64,000 bases of DNA, taken from Cyclina sinensis. Taxonomy: Eukaryota; Mollusca; Bivalvia; Venerida; Veneridae. Position 1 is the first letter of the stretch; every line of letters begins with the position of its first letter. A program made the translations under genes and the position numbers. This document shows positions 12,006 through 23,625 of this stretch, in pieces. The notes beneath the pieces were generated by a model. The model ran no database searches, was not told the origin of the DNA, and saw only the letters and a program-made list of their open reading frames with translations. The DNA is taken from the NCBI GenBank assembly GCA_012932295.1, contig JAAONU010000001.1, positions 2,232,001-2,296,000 on the forward strand. The letters are read 5' to 3'.

Positions 12006-12480
12006 CGTCAGTTAAGTCGTGTTACAATGACAAAGTAAGTCGACATAAAAAAGAAGTGCAATTAAAACAAATATAAGAGTAGTGCATGCCACCTCCGTGC
12101 CACCGTACACGTAAGACGTCTAGAACTGTAGGTTTCTTTTTATTCCTTAAGTTAATTTCCAGGATAGCCGCTTTTTGCATGTAATCAGTCCATCTATAAT
12201 TGATGAGAATTTTCTCAGTTATCTTTGCGTCAATTAACAATGATACAGTCAAAGAACAGACAAGTATTACGACAAGCATATAAAGATGTGTTATTTTTGA
12301 TAGTGCAATCTACAGAAAACATTCCATTTTAGAGACGTTTCCTTTGCTTAGTATAATGCTCCAATACATTGGGCATTAAAAGACAATACAAACTGTAGTG
12401 AAGGAGTACGGAAGTGACCCCTTGATTGTACACTTGTGCACGTTCCACATAACTTAACTTTTCCTTTTGGCGCCCCAATT
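12006..12480. other. Intergenic, nothing recognised
   Basis: No coding motif or clear repeat identified. Confidence 0.4.
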
Positions 12481-12499
12481 ACTGATTACCCGCCGTGAA

Positions 12500-12664
12500 T
12501 AGCTGTCATGCGCAATAAAAACTTGATACGGGTCTTTCTACCAGATCACGTGGTAACAGGTATCAGCCTCTTTCTGAAACCGGTGTACACGGTTAGAACG
12601 GCGAGTGACAACGGACGCCGCTATTTCCAGCAAAATTAAAGTGTAGAAGCACAAAAGACTAAAG
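12500..12664 (+). promoter_or_regulatory. Candidate promoter and non-coding first exon of the plus-strand ANT
   Basis: A strong donor GACTAAAG/GTAAGGGAC ends an exon at 12664. It pairs with the TTTTCTTTTCAG acceptor that ends immediately before the ATG at 15220, giving a 5' UTR intron of about 2.55 kb. Upstream are an AT-rich AATAAAA (near 12514) and an E-box CACGTG (near 12547). The transcription start is not determined. Confidence 0.55.
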
Positions 12665-13232
12665 GTAAGGGACTGTATGACTTCACTGATATATGTTTTT
12701 CATGTTTGAGCTTTTCTTTCATTCAAGATTTTATTAGGGAAGCTGTTGACCTACCAGTTACAACTTGTAAATTTCAGGGTCAAAGAAGACAGCCTACATT
12801 TTTGTTTTAAGCTCAGTAAATTTTCAGATGAATACGTGGTGCTTGAGGTGAAACATCTTTATTTCTATGCTGTGAGGAGTTGTGTTATCACCTTTTTGAG
12901 AATTAATAACGGACAACGTCTGAATCTTCTGTGGCCTCTTTTTTGAAGTGGGTGGGGAAGCCAATTCAGATGTCGCGTGTTTTCGCGGCTGTTCAACCTC
13001 TTGTTTTTTTAAAAATCAAAGCAAGTCTTAAAAAAATAAGTTTTCTTATTGTAAGCTTTTTTTTAGACAGAAATCGCTTCTCAATGGGAAAAAATCAATT
13101 TTAAGTCGATGTTAAAATAACTTTTTGTCATTATTAGCTGGTTCAAGGTGAAATGCAACTAAATCAAATCCTGCAGTATGTCATTATGGCATTGAGCCAC
13201 AATTTGACATTTGCCCATTTCTTAAAATAATA

Positions 13233-14166
13233 CAGGGTTTCCGCTGGCCAATTTTATTTTTTCCGCCAATGGGGAGGGTACCGTGAGGGAGCTCCCGGCC
13301 GTCGAAAATTTTTCAATTTCTCATTTTTAAAGACTTAATTTACAACATATCTAGAGCTTCAACTGTTATGAATATTTTATGGCATTAAAGCATTTTAAAA
13401 TGATAAATCTAATATTTTTCTGACTTTAATTTTCTAAAATCTACATACATCACATCAACAAATTACAATTGATTTATCACTATCAGGGCTCACACTGGCT
13501 TAAAAAAAATAACCAATATTTTTAATTTTAAAAAATGATAGCCAAAAGTTCAGATGTATTGATACCTCCACTGTTTTCTTAGATCTACATAAAACCATGG
13601 CTTTAATTAGCATATTGAAATTAAACTTGCAGACATTCACAGAATGCACCCCTTTTTTCTGAATCACTTACTGAAAAATGGCATCATCACCAATGTACTT
13701 ATATTTTTTTGTCTTTGTACAAAAGACTTTTAAACAGAACATTGCTTCTTTTCGTTTTGAATAATTATAAAAAAAAATCGGAGTCGCGAAAATATGTGAC
13801 AATTGAAAATTTTTCTGTTTTCTGCAGAAATATACATAATTTTTGTTGAGTAAATACTTTTTAATTATTTTAACATTGCTTTCCACTGGCGATGTAATCA
13901 AGCAGCCTAAAACAAATTTCAAAATTTGCAATTTCAGCGAGTAATTCTCCAAACACGTGACCGTCGACAATAAGGTCAAATTGACATGTAATCGCCGCTG
14001 GCAGTAACACTTTTCACAACTTTCATCTGGATTTATCAATCAGCAATCAATTAGGGCATTTTTTTAAAATATACATCGGTTAAATAATTTTTTATGCTTT
14101 TTTTTTCGCCACTTCCAAATATTTTTTCGCCATTTGCGAAATTGGCGAATTGCAGCAGAAACCCTG
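13233..14166. mobile_element. MITE-like element with CAGGGTTTC inverted ends
   Basis: The left end CAGGGTTTCCGCTGGCCAAT is matched by the inverse of the right end (CAGGGTTTCTGCTG, then ..CGCCAATTT after a small insertion). TAATA flanks both sides (13228-13232 and 14167-14171). No transposase is encoded. CAGGG ends are hAT-like, but only 5 bp of flank duplicate rather than the usual 8, so the superfamily is open. Confidence 0.65.
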
Positions 14167-14301
14167 TAATACATTAAAAGAACTAATTTTATTCACATTA
14201 TTCAGTGATATTCTAGGGCCATAATTAACATTATTTTCCATGGGGTCATTTTTGGCAAACTGAAAGTCAACAGGTTTTATTTAACAATAAAGGTAAAGAG
14301 A

Positions 14302-14896
14302 TTTAGACAGACCGGAATAGTACACGGACGCTACCAGTACACGGACACCCTGGTATTCGGCACGTTTGAAAACATGTAAAACATCACATATGTTATTGAT
14401 GTTACATACCTATATTCATTACTAACTTATCCTTTTTCCAGTATTATACATGAATGTTTACACTTCCTGTTTATTGACTTATAAGCAGACGAACTCCAAA
14501 TAACATCGTAATCAAATCAATACTTGCAGTTTCACTGACTGTTTCAAACGTGTTATTTTTAAACAAAAAAATTTTTTCGTATCATATGAAAATAAAATAA
14601 ATATATGTTTAAAAACATTTTCAGGTGAGTTCACCTTATTTGACCTCTTTTCCATCGATATAAACAGGTGTCCGCGTACTGGTTAAAAATAACAATAATT
14701 TTGAGTCGTATCTGTACCTGCCGCGATGCCTGCGCATGTGTAGTGTTTTGTTTACAATCGCGAGTTCCTGTAAATTTGAAGGCAAGGATTCATCTTTAAA
14801 ACTGCAAAGTCTGGATGATTTGAAACACAACTTGATTTACACGGATAAGTTACATATAAGAAAAAGTGTCAGTGTACTGTTCCGGTCTGTCTAAAA
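14302..14896. mobile_element. MITE-like element with 28-bp terminal inverted repeats
   Basis: The ends TTTAGACAGACCGGAA.. (14302-14329) and the inverse at 14869-14896 match at 26 of 28 positions. A second internal inverted pair, GTACACGGACACC near 14336 and GGTGTCCGCGTAC near 14667, lies inside. Length is about 595 bp with no coding capacity. The exact target duplication is unclear. Confidence 0.75.
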
Positions 14897-15219
14897 CATT
14901 TTTTGGCTGAAACATATTCAGGTCAACACTCTAGTTTTTGGTAGAAGTCTTGAATGTGTTTAGTTGTGGTCTGCTGGAACTTTTTAGGATCAAAATGGTG
15001 AATGGTATTCAAAATTGTACATATATAATGTTCTTCCATATTATTTATTGTCAAAATCTTGCGAAATAATGAGTTTGATTTTTTAAACATGTCAGACAGC
15101 TTGAGTTTGTATTTTGATAAGATGACTTTACAAAAGAAATAACTCAAACAATATGCTCTTTAGAATTACTGGCAGGGTATAAAATGTGATAATAATGTGC
15201 GTAAATTTTTTCTTTTCAG

Positions 15220-16131
15220 ATGCCAGAAAAGGTTAGTTTTCTTGAAAACTTTGCCCTTAGTGGTGCTGCTGCTATTATCTCTAAAACAGCTGCTGCCCCT
15301 ATTGAACGAGTTAAGCTGCTGGTCCAGAATCAAGATGAAATGCTTAAATCTGGACGCTTGGATAAACCATACAAAGGAGTCATTGATTGCACAACAAGAA
15401 CCTTCAGAAATGAAGGACTTCTACCCTTCTGGAGAGGTAATATGGCAAATGTGATCCGGTACTTCCCAACCCAAGCTCTTAACTTCGCCTTCAAGGATCA
15501 GGTCAAAGCACTGTTTAAAACCAAAAAGGATGAAGGCTATATGTCAAAGTTTGCCAAGAATGTCATGTCTGGTGGTGTTGCTGGTGCCATGTCACTGTGC
15601 TTTGTATACTCCCTAGACTACTGCAGAACCCGTCTTGCTAATGATGCCAAAGCTGGTAAGAAAGGAGGAGAACGTCAGTTCAATGGTATGATTGATGTAT
15701 ACAAGAAGACCTTGCAGTCTGATGGTATTGTTGGACTGTACAGAGGTTTCGTCATCTCCTGTGTTGGTATCGTCGTATACAGGGGCTGCTACTTCGGTTT
15801 CTATGATACTTTGAAACCAATCATCATCGGTGAAGGAGGCAGCTTCCTTGCTTCATTCGCTTTGGGTTACATTGTAACCATTAGTGCAGGTCTAGTGTCC
15901 TACCCAATTGACACAATCAGAAGAAGGATGATGATGACATCAGGTGAGGCAGTTAAATATAAGGGGTCCATCGATTGCACAGTCCAGATCTTAAAAAATG
16001 AAGGCTTCATGTCCCTGATGAAGGGAGCTGGTGCCAACATTCTCAGAGGTGTAGCCGGTGCTGGTGTCTTGTCTGGATTTGACAAGTTTAAAGAATTCTA
16101 CGTTAAATGGCGAGTAGGAAATTCTACGTAA
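15220..16131 (+). CDS. ANT: ADP/ATP translocase, single uninterrupted coding exon
   Basis: A complete 303-residue mitochondrial ADP/ATP carrier. The coding region has no introns, but the exon begins exactly at the ATG after a TTTTCTTTTCAG acceptor, so a spliced 5' UTR exon (candidate ending 12664) is expected. [10 protein letters not shown] starts at residue 27, the repeat-2 motif is [10 protein letters not shown], and the family signature RRRMMM is at residues 234-239. It is strongly similar to the minus-strand copy at 3403-4973 along its full length, differing most at the N-terminus and in the repeat-2 and repeat-3 membrane segments. It lacks both coding introns of that paralogue, which suggests intron loss or a retroposed origin followed by acquisition of a promoter exon. 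A C-terminal extension ends in GNST. It appears functional: no stop or frameshift. Confidence 0.97.
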   Translation: MPEKVSFLENFALSGAAAIISKTAAAPIERVKLLVQNQDEMLKSGRLDKPYKGVIDCTTRTFRNEGLLPFWRGNMANVIRYFPTQALNFAFKDQVKALFKTKKDEGYMSKFAKNVMSGGVAGAMSLCFVYSLDYCRTRLANDAKAGKKGGERQFNGMIDVYKKTLQSDGIVGLYRGFVISCVGIVVYRGCYFGFYDTLKPIIIGEGGSFLASFALGYIVTISAGLVSYPIDTIRRRMMMTSGEAVKYKGSIDCTVQILKNEGFMSLMKGAGANILRGVAGAGVLSGFDKFKEFYVKWRVGNST

Positions 16132-16148
16132 ATATTTATTAAGTTAAT

Positions 16149-16154
16149 AATAAA
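16149..16154 (+). terminator. Poly(A) signal AATAAA of the plus-strand ANT
   Basis: A canonical AATAAA 18 bp downstream of the TAA stop, giving a very short 3' UTR if used. Confidence 0.55.
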
Positions 16155-16659
16155 CAAGAAACTGAAAGATCTAAATTGTGTATTTTCTAGGTGTGTGAAC
16201 AATTCAGCAAAATCTGACATGGACATTCATGAGCTGGAATCATTGTATTTAAAAGTTACAGATTTTTATAAATGTCCTACGTAATTATGCATTAAACGAT
16301 GTATTACTAGTGTTTGATAAAATGAACATAGAAGTTTCCTTAAAAAATCATGACCTTGAGTCGTGCACTTAATTTGTGTTTGCATCTGATATTTGTTGGA
16401 AAATTAATATAGATTTTTTGATGATATAACCATGTTGTTTTCTTCATTTCATGTGTCAGAGGCAACAGTCTCTGTACTGCTAAAGCAAGATAGCTGACAA
16501 TGAGCTCTGTTTCTCTAATCAACTTAGTCTTGTGAGAAACCTGGAGCTTAAAGGCTTTTAGATTTAGTGTTCAGTAAATCTAGACCTGTTCAAAAAATGA
16601 CCCTCGTGTCCTAATGCCTCTGCATCTAGGTCTAGTTTAACAAACATGTATGTCACTTT
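16155..16659. other. Intergenic, nothing recognised
   Basis: AT-rich; no repeat family or gene recognised apart from the 3' flank of the translocase gene. Confidence 0.4.
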
Positions 16660-17381
16660 GTCTAATGAAAGTGCTCAAGGGTGAGCTTTTGTGATCATTA
16701 TCTGACTTGCGTCATACAATTTGACTTGCACCACTTCTCCTCCTTTACCTCTTAGCCAACTGATGAAACATGTCTGGCATATTCTTGCATGAAGCTCTAC
16801 CAAAGTTGTTCAGATAATTAAATTTTAAGTAGAACACTGGTTGTTGACACAAGAAGGAAAATATTTTAAAATCTTTGCCTTGAGCCTTAAGAATTGGCAT
16901 GTTGCATTGTCAAGTGGACCTGTACAACATGTACCAAGTTTGTTCAAATTATGCCCTTCTGGTCAAAATGAGCCCTGTCCCAGGGGTCAATTGATTTCAC
17001 ATAGGCTTATATATAAAAAAAATCTTCCTTATTGAAACCACAAAGCCTAGAGCTAAGATTTTTTGCCTAAAGCATCAGCTAAAGGTTCTCCACTAAGGTC
17101 TTTCGAATTACACCACTGGGGTCTTTAATGGTCTGTCCAAGGGGTTACTTGATTTTACGTAGGCTTATTTAGGAAGATTTATAAACGTCTTGCTGTCTGA
17201 AACCACAAGGCCTAGAACTTTGATACTTTGCATAGAGCAACAGCTAGGGGTCCTCTACCAAGTTTGTTCAAATATTGTCCCTAGGGTCAAATTTGACCCC
17301 ACGTGGGGTCCTTTTTGTGCAAAATATTTAAACTTAAAAAAATCTCACGAGAAACTCTAAATTGTAGACCTAAGACTTTTT

Positions 17382-19562
17382 AGCTCACCTAAGCACTGCT
17401 CAGTGTGAGCTTTTGGGATCATTGATTGTCCGGCGTCCGTCGGCATGCGTTGTCAACAATTTGACTCGAACAGTTCTTCGTAAACCGCTAAGCCAATATT
17501 GACAAAACATGCCTGAGATATTCCTTGCAAGTTGTTTCAATTCAGTTCCATCAAGAACTCTGGTAACTTAAAGGAAAAACTTAAAAAATCTCTTGTCTGA
17601 AACCACAATGAGCCTTAAGATTTGTTATGTAGCATTATCTAGTGAACCTCTACCAAGTTTGTTCAGATTATGCCCATTGTGTCAAATTTGGTCCTGCCCC
17701 GGGGGTCAATTGATTTTACATAGGGTTATATAGAGAAAACTTTGAAAAATCTTGTCTGAAACCACAAGGCACTGAGCCTTAAGATTTGGTATACATGTAG
17801 CATTGTCTAGTGGACCTCAACCAAGTTTGTTCAAATTATACCTCTGGAGTCAAATTTGGCCCCACCCTGGGGTCATTGGTTTTACATAGGCTTATATAGG
17901 AAAAACTTCGAAATCTTCTTGTCTGAAACCACAAGGCCCTGAGCCTTAAGATTTGGTATGTAGCATTGTCTAGTGGACCTCTACCAAGTTTGTTGAAGTC
18001 ATACCCCCTGAGGTCAACTTTGGCCCCACCTCGGGGTCATAAGTTTTACAAAGGCTTATGTAGTGAAAACTTTGAAAATTTCTTGTAGAAGGAGAGGTAA
18101 CAATTTCAGTCCAAATAATCGGGTAATTTGTCAGAAAGGTTGTTTCTATGATTTCTAGCTCAGATTCGAATATGGGTCATCTGGGGTAAAAAACTAGGTC
18201 ACAGACCCCAAATATGGAAAAACCATGTTAACACTCGAGGTTACATTTTCAGTCAAAATATCCCAGAAATTTTGTCATACAATTGTCATGGGGTTTTGAT
18301 GATTTCTAGCTTAAGTTCGAATATGGGTCATCTGGGGTCTAAAACTAGGTAACATAGCCCAAATATGGAAAAACATTGTTAACACTCTAGAGGTAACATT
18401 TTAGGTCCAAATAACCTGGAAATCTGTCAGAAAAGTTGTTTCAATGATTTCTAGGTCATGTTTGAATAAGAGTCATCTGAAGTCAAAAACTAGGCCACAG
18501 ACCCCAAATATCGGAAAAAAAACTTGTTAACACTCTAGAGGCTGCCTTTCAGTCCATATATTCTGGAAATTTGTCAGAAAGGTTGTTTTAATGATTTCTA
18601 GCTCAGATTCGAATATGGGTCATCTGGGGTAAAAAAACTAGGTCACAGACCCCAAATAGGGAAAAACCATGTTAACACTCTAGAGATAACATTTTCAGTC
18701 CAGATAATCTTGGAAATTTGTCAAAGATTGTTTCAATGATTTCTAGCTCAGTTTTGAATATGGTTTATCTGGGGTCAAAAACTAGGTCACACGGCCAAGA
18801 AGTAGATAAACCTTGTTAATGCTCTAGAGGTTACATTTTCAGTCCAAATATCCTTGAAATTTGTCAGAAAGGTTGTTTCAATGATTTCTAGCTCAGATTT
18901 GGATATGGGTCATCTGGGATCAAAAACTAGGTCACAGAGCTCTAAAATGTAAAAACCATTTTAACACTCCAGAGGTTACACTTAAGTCCAAGAATCCTGG
19001 AAATTTGTCAGACAGGTTGTTTTGATGATTTCTAGCTCAAGTACTAATATGGGTCATCTTTGCTCAAAAACTAGGTCACAGAACCCAAATATGGAAAAAA
19101 CGTTAACATTCTAGAGTTAAGATTTTAATTCCAAATAACCTGAAAATTTGTCAGAAAGGTTGCTTCTGTGATTTCTATCTCAAGTTTGAATATGGGTCAT
19201 CTGGAGTAGAAATTTAGGGCTGACACAGAGACCAAATAACGAAAAACTTTGTAAACACTCTAAAGGCTACATTTTCAGTCCAAATGTCCTCGAAATTTGT
19301 CAGAAAGGTTGTTTTTATGATTTGTAGCTCCAGTTTGGATATGGGTCATCTGGGGTCAAAAACTAAGTCACAGAGCCCAAATACCAAAAAACCTTGTTTA
19401 CACTCTAGAGGCTACATTATTAGTTTAAATAACCTGGAAATTTGTCAATTTCTAGGTCAAGTTTGAATATGGGTCATCTGGGGTCAATTAACCAGGTCCA
19501 TAGCAACTTTGTTAAAAGATGTCATATTCAGGTGAGCAATACAGGGCCATCATGGCCCTCTG
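17382..19562 (+). mobile_element. Helentron-like element (family X/Y) inserted in a family Y unit
   Basis: Starts after TTTTT with AGCTCACCTAAGC. Ends with the sub-terminal inverse AGGTGAGCA, the hairpin GGGCCATCATGGCCC and CTCTG. The core has a few Y-type units (17530-18080). About ten units of roughly 140 bp follow (18085-19530), marked by 'gaatatgggtcatctggggtc', 'aaaactaggtcacag' and 'aacactctagaggttac'. The flanks rejoin as one Y unit ('gacctaagactttt' / 'gcattgagcatc'; compare the uninterrupted unit near 20595), which proves insertion between T residues. Confidence 0.65.
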
Positions 19563-21351
19563 GTTGCATTGAGCATCTTCTCCATCTGGAGGACCTCTAC
19601 TAAGATTGTTAAATAATGCCCCTTGGGTCATTTAAAGTCCTGCCCCAGGTGAGGGTCTCTTGATTTTACATAGGGAAGACTGTAAAAAATTTGTCTGAAA
19701 CCACAAGGCCTAGAACCAGAGATGTAAGTCTTCCAGGTATTCCAAGAATTCCAGGTTTTCGATTTGTCAAGGAAAAAATCCGGGTCGAAATGTTGCGAAG
19801 ATGAATAGCTGCTGAAGACGAGAGAAATAACAGGGTGGACGGGTACCAGGTTTTATAACGTCTGTTTCATAATGAAGGTTTTCATTAGTTGATCGGGGGC
19901 CATTATGACAAACCAAAATGTTTGTTAGATTCACCATTGGGTGGCTCCCATGACTTCCTGGGTTTTGGTCCTGACCCACCGTACACCTCTTTAGAACAAA
20001 TTATTTTGCATTTGCATAAGCAGAGGTCCTCTACCAAGTTTGTTCAATCTAAGCCTCACCCAAGGGGTCATTTGATTTTACATAGGCTTATATAGGGAAA
20101 ACCTTTTATGAAATCTTCTTGTCTGAACAGCAAGACCTGTAACTTAGATATTTTTATGAAGCATTAGCTACAGGTCCTCTTCCAAGTTTGATCAGATTAT
20201 GCCCCTTGGGTCAGAATTGGCTCTAACTACCCCAGGGGTCATTTGATTTTACATGCACTTGCATAGGGAAACCAAACTAAAATTCAGTCTGAAACCTCAG
20301 TGCCAAGGGCAAAAATTTTTTGTATGGAGAATCATCTAGAGGTCCTCTGCAAAGGCCTGCGCTGGGGTTTTTTGATTTTACATAAGGGTATAAAGGGAAG
20401 GCTTAAAAAACCTTGCCTGAAACCTCAAGGCCTAAAACTTAGATATTTTGCATAGAGCATCAGCTAGAGATCCTCTTAACAAGTTTATTCAAATATTGTC
20501 CCTGGGGTCAAAAGTTGCCCCAAACAGGAGGTCCTTTTTATGCAAAATATTTAATCTTTAAAGAATGCTCTTGCGAGAAACCGTAAATTTTAGACCTAAG
20601 ATTTTTTGCATGGAGGATCATCTGGAGCCTCTACTAAGATTGTTCAAATATTTAAAGCCCAGTTTTACATAGGCTTATATTGGGAAAACTTAAAAAAAAT
20701 CTTCTTGTCTGAAACAGAAGGCTAGGATCTTGGATATCTTGCATTGAGCACAAAATGGAGGTCTTCTAGCAAGGTTGTTCAGCATATGCCTCTGGGATCA
20801 ATAGGGGTAACTTGATTTTACATAGGCTTATACAATGAGTTTTAAAAAATTCTTGTCTGAAGTCAAAAGGCCTAGAACTTAGATATCTTGCATGGAGCAT
20901 CAGCTTGAGGTCCTTTACCAAGTTTGCTCAAATGATGTCCCTGGGAAGAAATGTTACTTATTTTCCTTTTTTAGTTCATCTGTTTTCAATGAAAGAAATG
21001 GAACTGTTATGGTCTGTGTGTCATCGTTTGCGTCATGCAAAAGCTTTAATGTAGCTGATTACTCGTAAACCATAAGGCTTAGGGTTTTGATATTTGGTGT
21101 GTAGCGGTGTCTAGTGGACCTCTACCAAGCTGGTAAAAATCATGATCCCAGATCAGCAGACTTATGCTCCATAATTAAGTAAAAAATAGCATTTTTGGAC
21201 TTGCATCACATGTAACTCCAAACGTAGAACTGATAGAAACTTTCTAAGATTAGTTGTCAGCATGGGAACTTTCGCACCTGGGTATTTTGACACAAATTTA
21301 TTGGATATCGGTAGGGTTATGCCCTTTTTTAAAGCAAAAAGTAGCATTTAT

Positions 21352-22027
21352 ATATCCCCGAAGGGGCTTATTATATTACGGTCCTGGGCGTCTGTCAGTC
21401 CATCCATCCGTTCGTTAGCAATTTGGTTTCCAGGGGATAACTTGAGCACTGAAAACTATAGAATATAACCATTTGTCATACAGACTTCAAACTTAATATG
21501 ATATTTGATCACATTGAGGAAATGACCCAGGTACATCTTGGGATCAGTAGGTCAGATGTCAAGGTCACAATGACCTAAACACTGAGAAGCATTTCTGCTG
21601 TATAACTTGGCAACTACTTCCTATACAGACTTCAAACTTCTTAGGATGATTGCCATCATTGATTACATGACCCCTATACTGTTTGGGATAAGTACATAAA
21701 AGGTCAAGGTGACAATCAACTAAACAATCAATAATTCTGCACTATAACTTGATAACCATGCATCACAGTATGAATAACTTCTGAAAGACTGACATTTTTA
21801 CAAATTATAAAACCTTAAATTCAGATATGAAAAAGACCTGTATAACTCTAAAATCAAAATTATAAAATGTTAAAAATCAAAATATTATAAATCAAAAACA
21901 AAAAATTCAAAATTTAAAGCAAACCATTTAATTCCATGGCTAAGGTTTCCTCCCTTTTATCACAGATACATCATACTAAGAAAAAACACCCTTTGGGCTT
22001 ATAACGCTCCGCCCAGCGGTGCTTTTG
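21352..22027 (+). mobile_element. Probable further Helentron-like element, ATCCCCGAAGGGG family
   Basis: Head ATCCCCGAAGGGGCTTAT near 21354. The tail has an inverse-like CCTTTGGGCTTAT, a hairpin CGCTccgcccAGCG and GCTTTTG at 22027 before a T run. Two degenerate tandem units around 21470-21740 include 'cagacttcaaactt' and 'ggtcaaggt'. Boundaries are approximate. Confidence 0.45.
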
Positions 22028-22105
22028 TTTTTCTACTGTGGTCAAAATTGGCCCTGCTCCAGGTATAAAGTCTGAGATCTTTGAAAATCTTTAGTTCAGA
22101 AACTA

Positions 22106-23583
22106 ACCTGACGAGATAAATTATCGCCTCATAATACTTCAATTTACAAAATTTTGCTCACTGTAATGAAGAAACAGCTATTTAATTGGGAAGGAACAAT
22201 CATTTTAAACAGTTTTTAATCCATTTCATTAAATTTGAAACCTAACTGTAATTTACAGACATGCTTTTAGTGAGAGGTCAGCAACATTTTGTGGAAAAAT
22301 TTAATACCGCGTGTGGCCGCCTCTGCTGGCGACCACAGCACGAAGGCACCTTCTCATTGACCCACACCAGTTGTGGAGAAGGTACCGTGGGACTCTGGCT
22401 CACTCCTGGTGCAGTGCTGCCTTAAGCTGCTGTATGTTTGCAGGCGGCAGTGCAACCGCTGTCCAAGGTAGTCCCATGCGTGTTTAATTGGGTTGCAGTC
22501 TGGCGAACATGCCTGCCACGGCAGCACGTTGACGTTGTTTGTGCGCAGAAAGTTCATAGCGATGCATGCAACGTGCGAGCAGGCGTTGTGATGCTGAAAG
22601 GCCAGGTGTTGGCGTTGCGAAAACATAGGGGCAACAATTGGACGCAAAACCTGGTCTATGTACCACCTGGCAGAAAGGTTACCTTGACAGACAACAAGGT
22701 CAGACTTAAACGTGTGGTTAATGGCCGCCCAAAGCATTACCCCACGGTTGCGCTCAACAACACAAATGATGGCATAATGTTCATGACGTCGCCTATACAC
22801 GCGGATGCCTCCATCTGCATTCCATAGGTCGAAACGGGATTCATCACTGAATATTACGGTATTCCTATGCTGGCCACGGTGGTTATGCACCCAAACAAGA
22901 CGGTATAAGCGATGTCGCCGTGTCAGCACCATACCACGGTAGGGTCTGCGGCATAAAATACCTCGCTCCCTCAAACGTTTTCTTACCGTAAATCGACGAA
23001 TAGGGTGTCCAGCATTGCCTATCACTACACACGCTGTTGCTTCAGCTGTTACAAACCTGTCGCGGAGGTGACATTGATGTATGAAGTTATCTTGCTGTAC
23101 AAACGTTACACGCGGTCTACCTGAACGCGGTGACGGCTGACGTTCCCGTGTCTTTAACGCGTCGAACAACATGAACTATAGTCAAGCGGGAGATGTTAAA
23201 ACGTCTAGCCACTTGTTCTTCTGTTCAACCACATTCCAGCATTGCCTAAAACTTGAGCCCTCTTTTCTGGATTTAGCCTTGGCATTGTCACTAAGCGTGT
23301 TATAATCAAAAATCTCTGATAATGTGGTTGAGTATCGACTAAAACATGTATGACTGTCAAATTCACTCGAAAAAAACAACGCGAGCATCTCGGATGGACA
23401 CCCAAGCAAAATCATCGGCATGCACGTGAATTTGCAAACGAGTGGACGATACCCTCACAAGATTTTGTTGGGTGGATATAACGTTCATAGTACATGTACA
23501 TTTTGGACATTTAAATGTAAATTTACACTAAGAAACAAAACTTACGCCATTTTCCAATGAGGCGTTTCTTTATCTCGTCAGTT
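22106..23583 (-). mobile_element. Tc1-type DNA transposon, full length but decayed
   Basis: Ends AMCTGACGAGATAAA with CGCCTCAT shortly after are inverted at 22106-22133 and 23556-23583, flanked on both sides by the TA target (22104-22105 and 23584-23585). Length is 1478 bp. It encodes a broken transposase on the minus strand. Confidence 0.85.
22301..23285 (-). pseudogene. Tc1-type transposase pseudogene
   Basis: Reads from MPRLNPEKRAQVLG (23285) to ..SRGGHTRY and TAA (22301), about 328 codons, the usual Tc1 size. An early frameshift and an in-frame TGA (codon after ECG) separate the N-terminal helix-turn-helix part (TEEQVARRFNIS) from the long central frame (22354-23172). A second frameshift lies near the C-terminus, where an in-frame TGA also replaces the expected Trp of QEWAR. 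Of the DD34E triad, the first D is present (FSDESRF), the second motif reads QHHNACSH where QxDNA is expected, and the third reads DCNPIKHAWD with K in place of the catalytic E. Not functional. Confidence 0.9.
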
Positions 23584-23625
23584 TAATACTCAAGTGAGTA
23601 GTCTAGGGCCATCATGGTCCTCTTG

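Larger units (their letters stand above)
12665..15219 (+). other. Predicted 5' UTR intron of the plus-strand ANT
   Basis: Contains two MITE-like elements (13233-14166 and 14302-14896) and otherwise AT-rich DNA. Nothing else was recognised. Confidence 0.5.
16660..23625 (+). mobile_element. Composite nested repeat, outer Helentron-like element (family Y)
   Basis: The outer element begins with a degenerate head (GTGAGCTTTTGTGATCATT near 16682). It consists mainly of tandem units of about 160 bp, each with 'accaagtttgttcaaatt', 'gattttacataggctta' and 'cttgtctgaaaccacaag', across 16680-17380 and 19563-21000. It ends at AGTGAGTAGTCTAGGGCC, a hairpin, and TCCTCTTG at 23625 followed by T's. Inside it sit a second element of related type (17382-19562), a third of another family (about 21352-22027) and a Tc1-type transposon (22106-23583). 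The outer 5' end is eroded and approximate. Confidence 0.55.

Noticed and set aside
22438..22827. 129-codon plus-strand frame
   Set aside because: Antisense shadow of the Tc1 transposase pseudogene.
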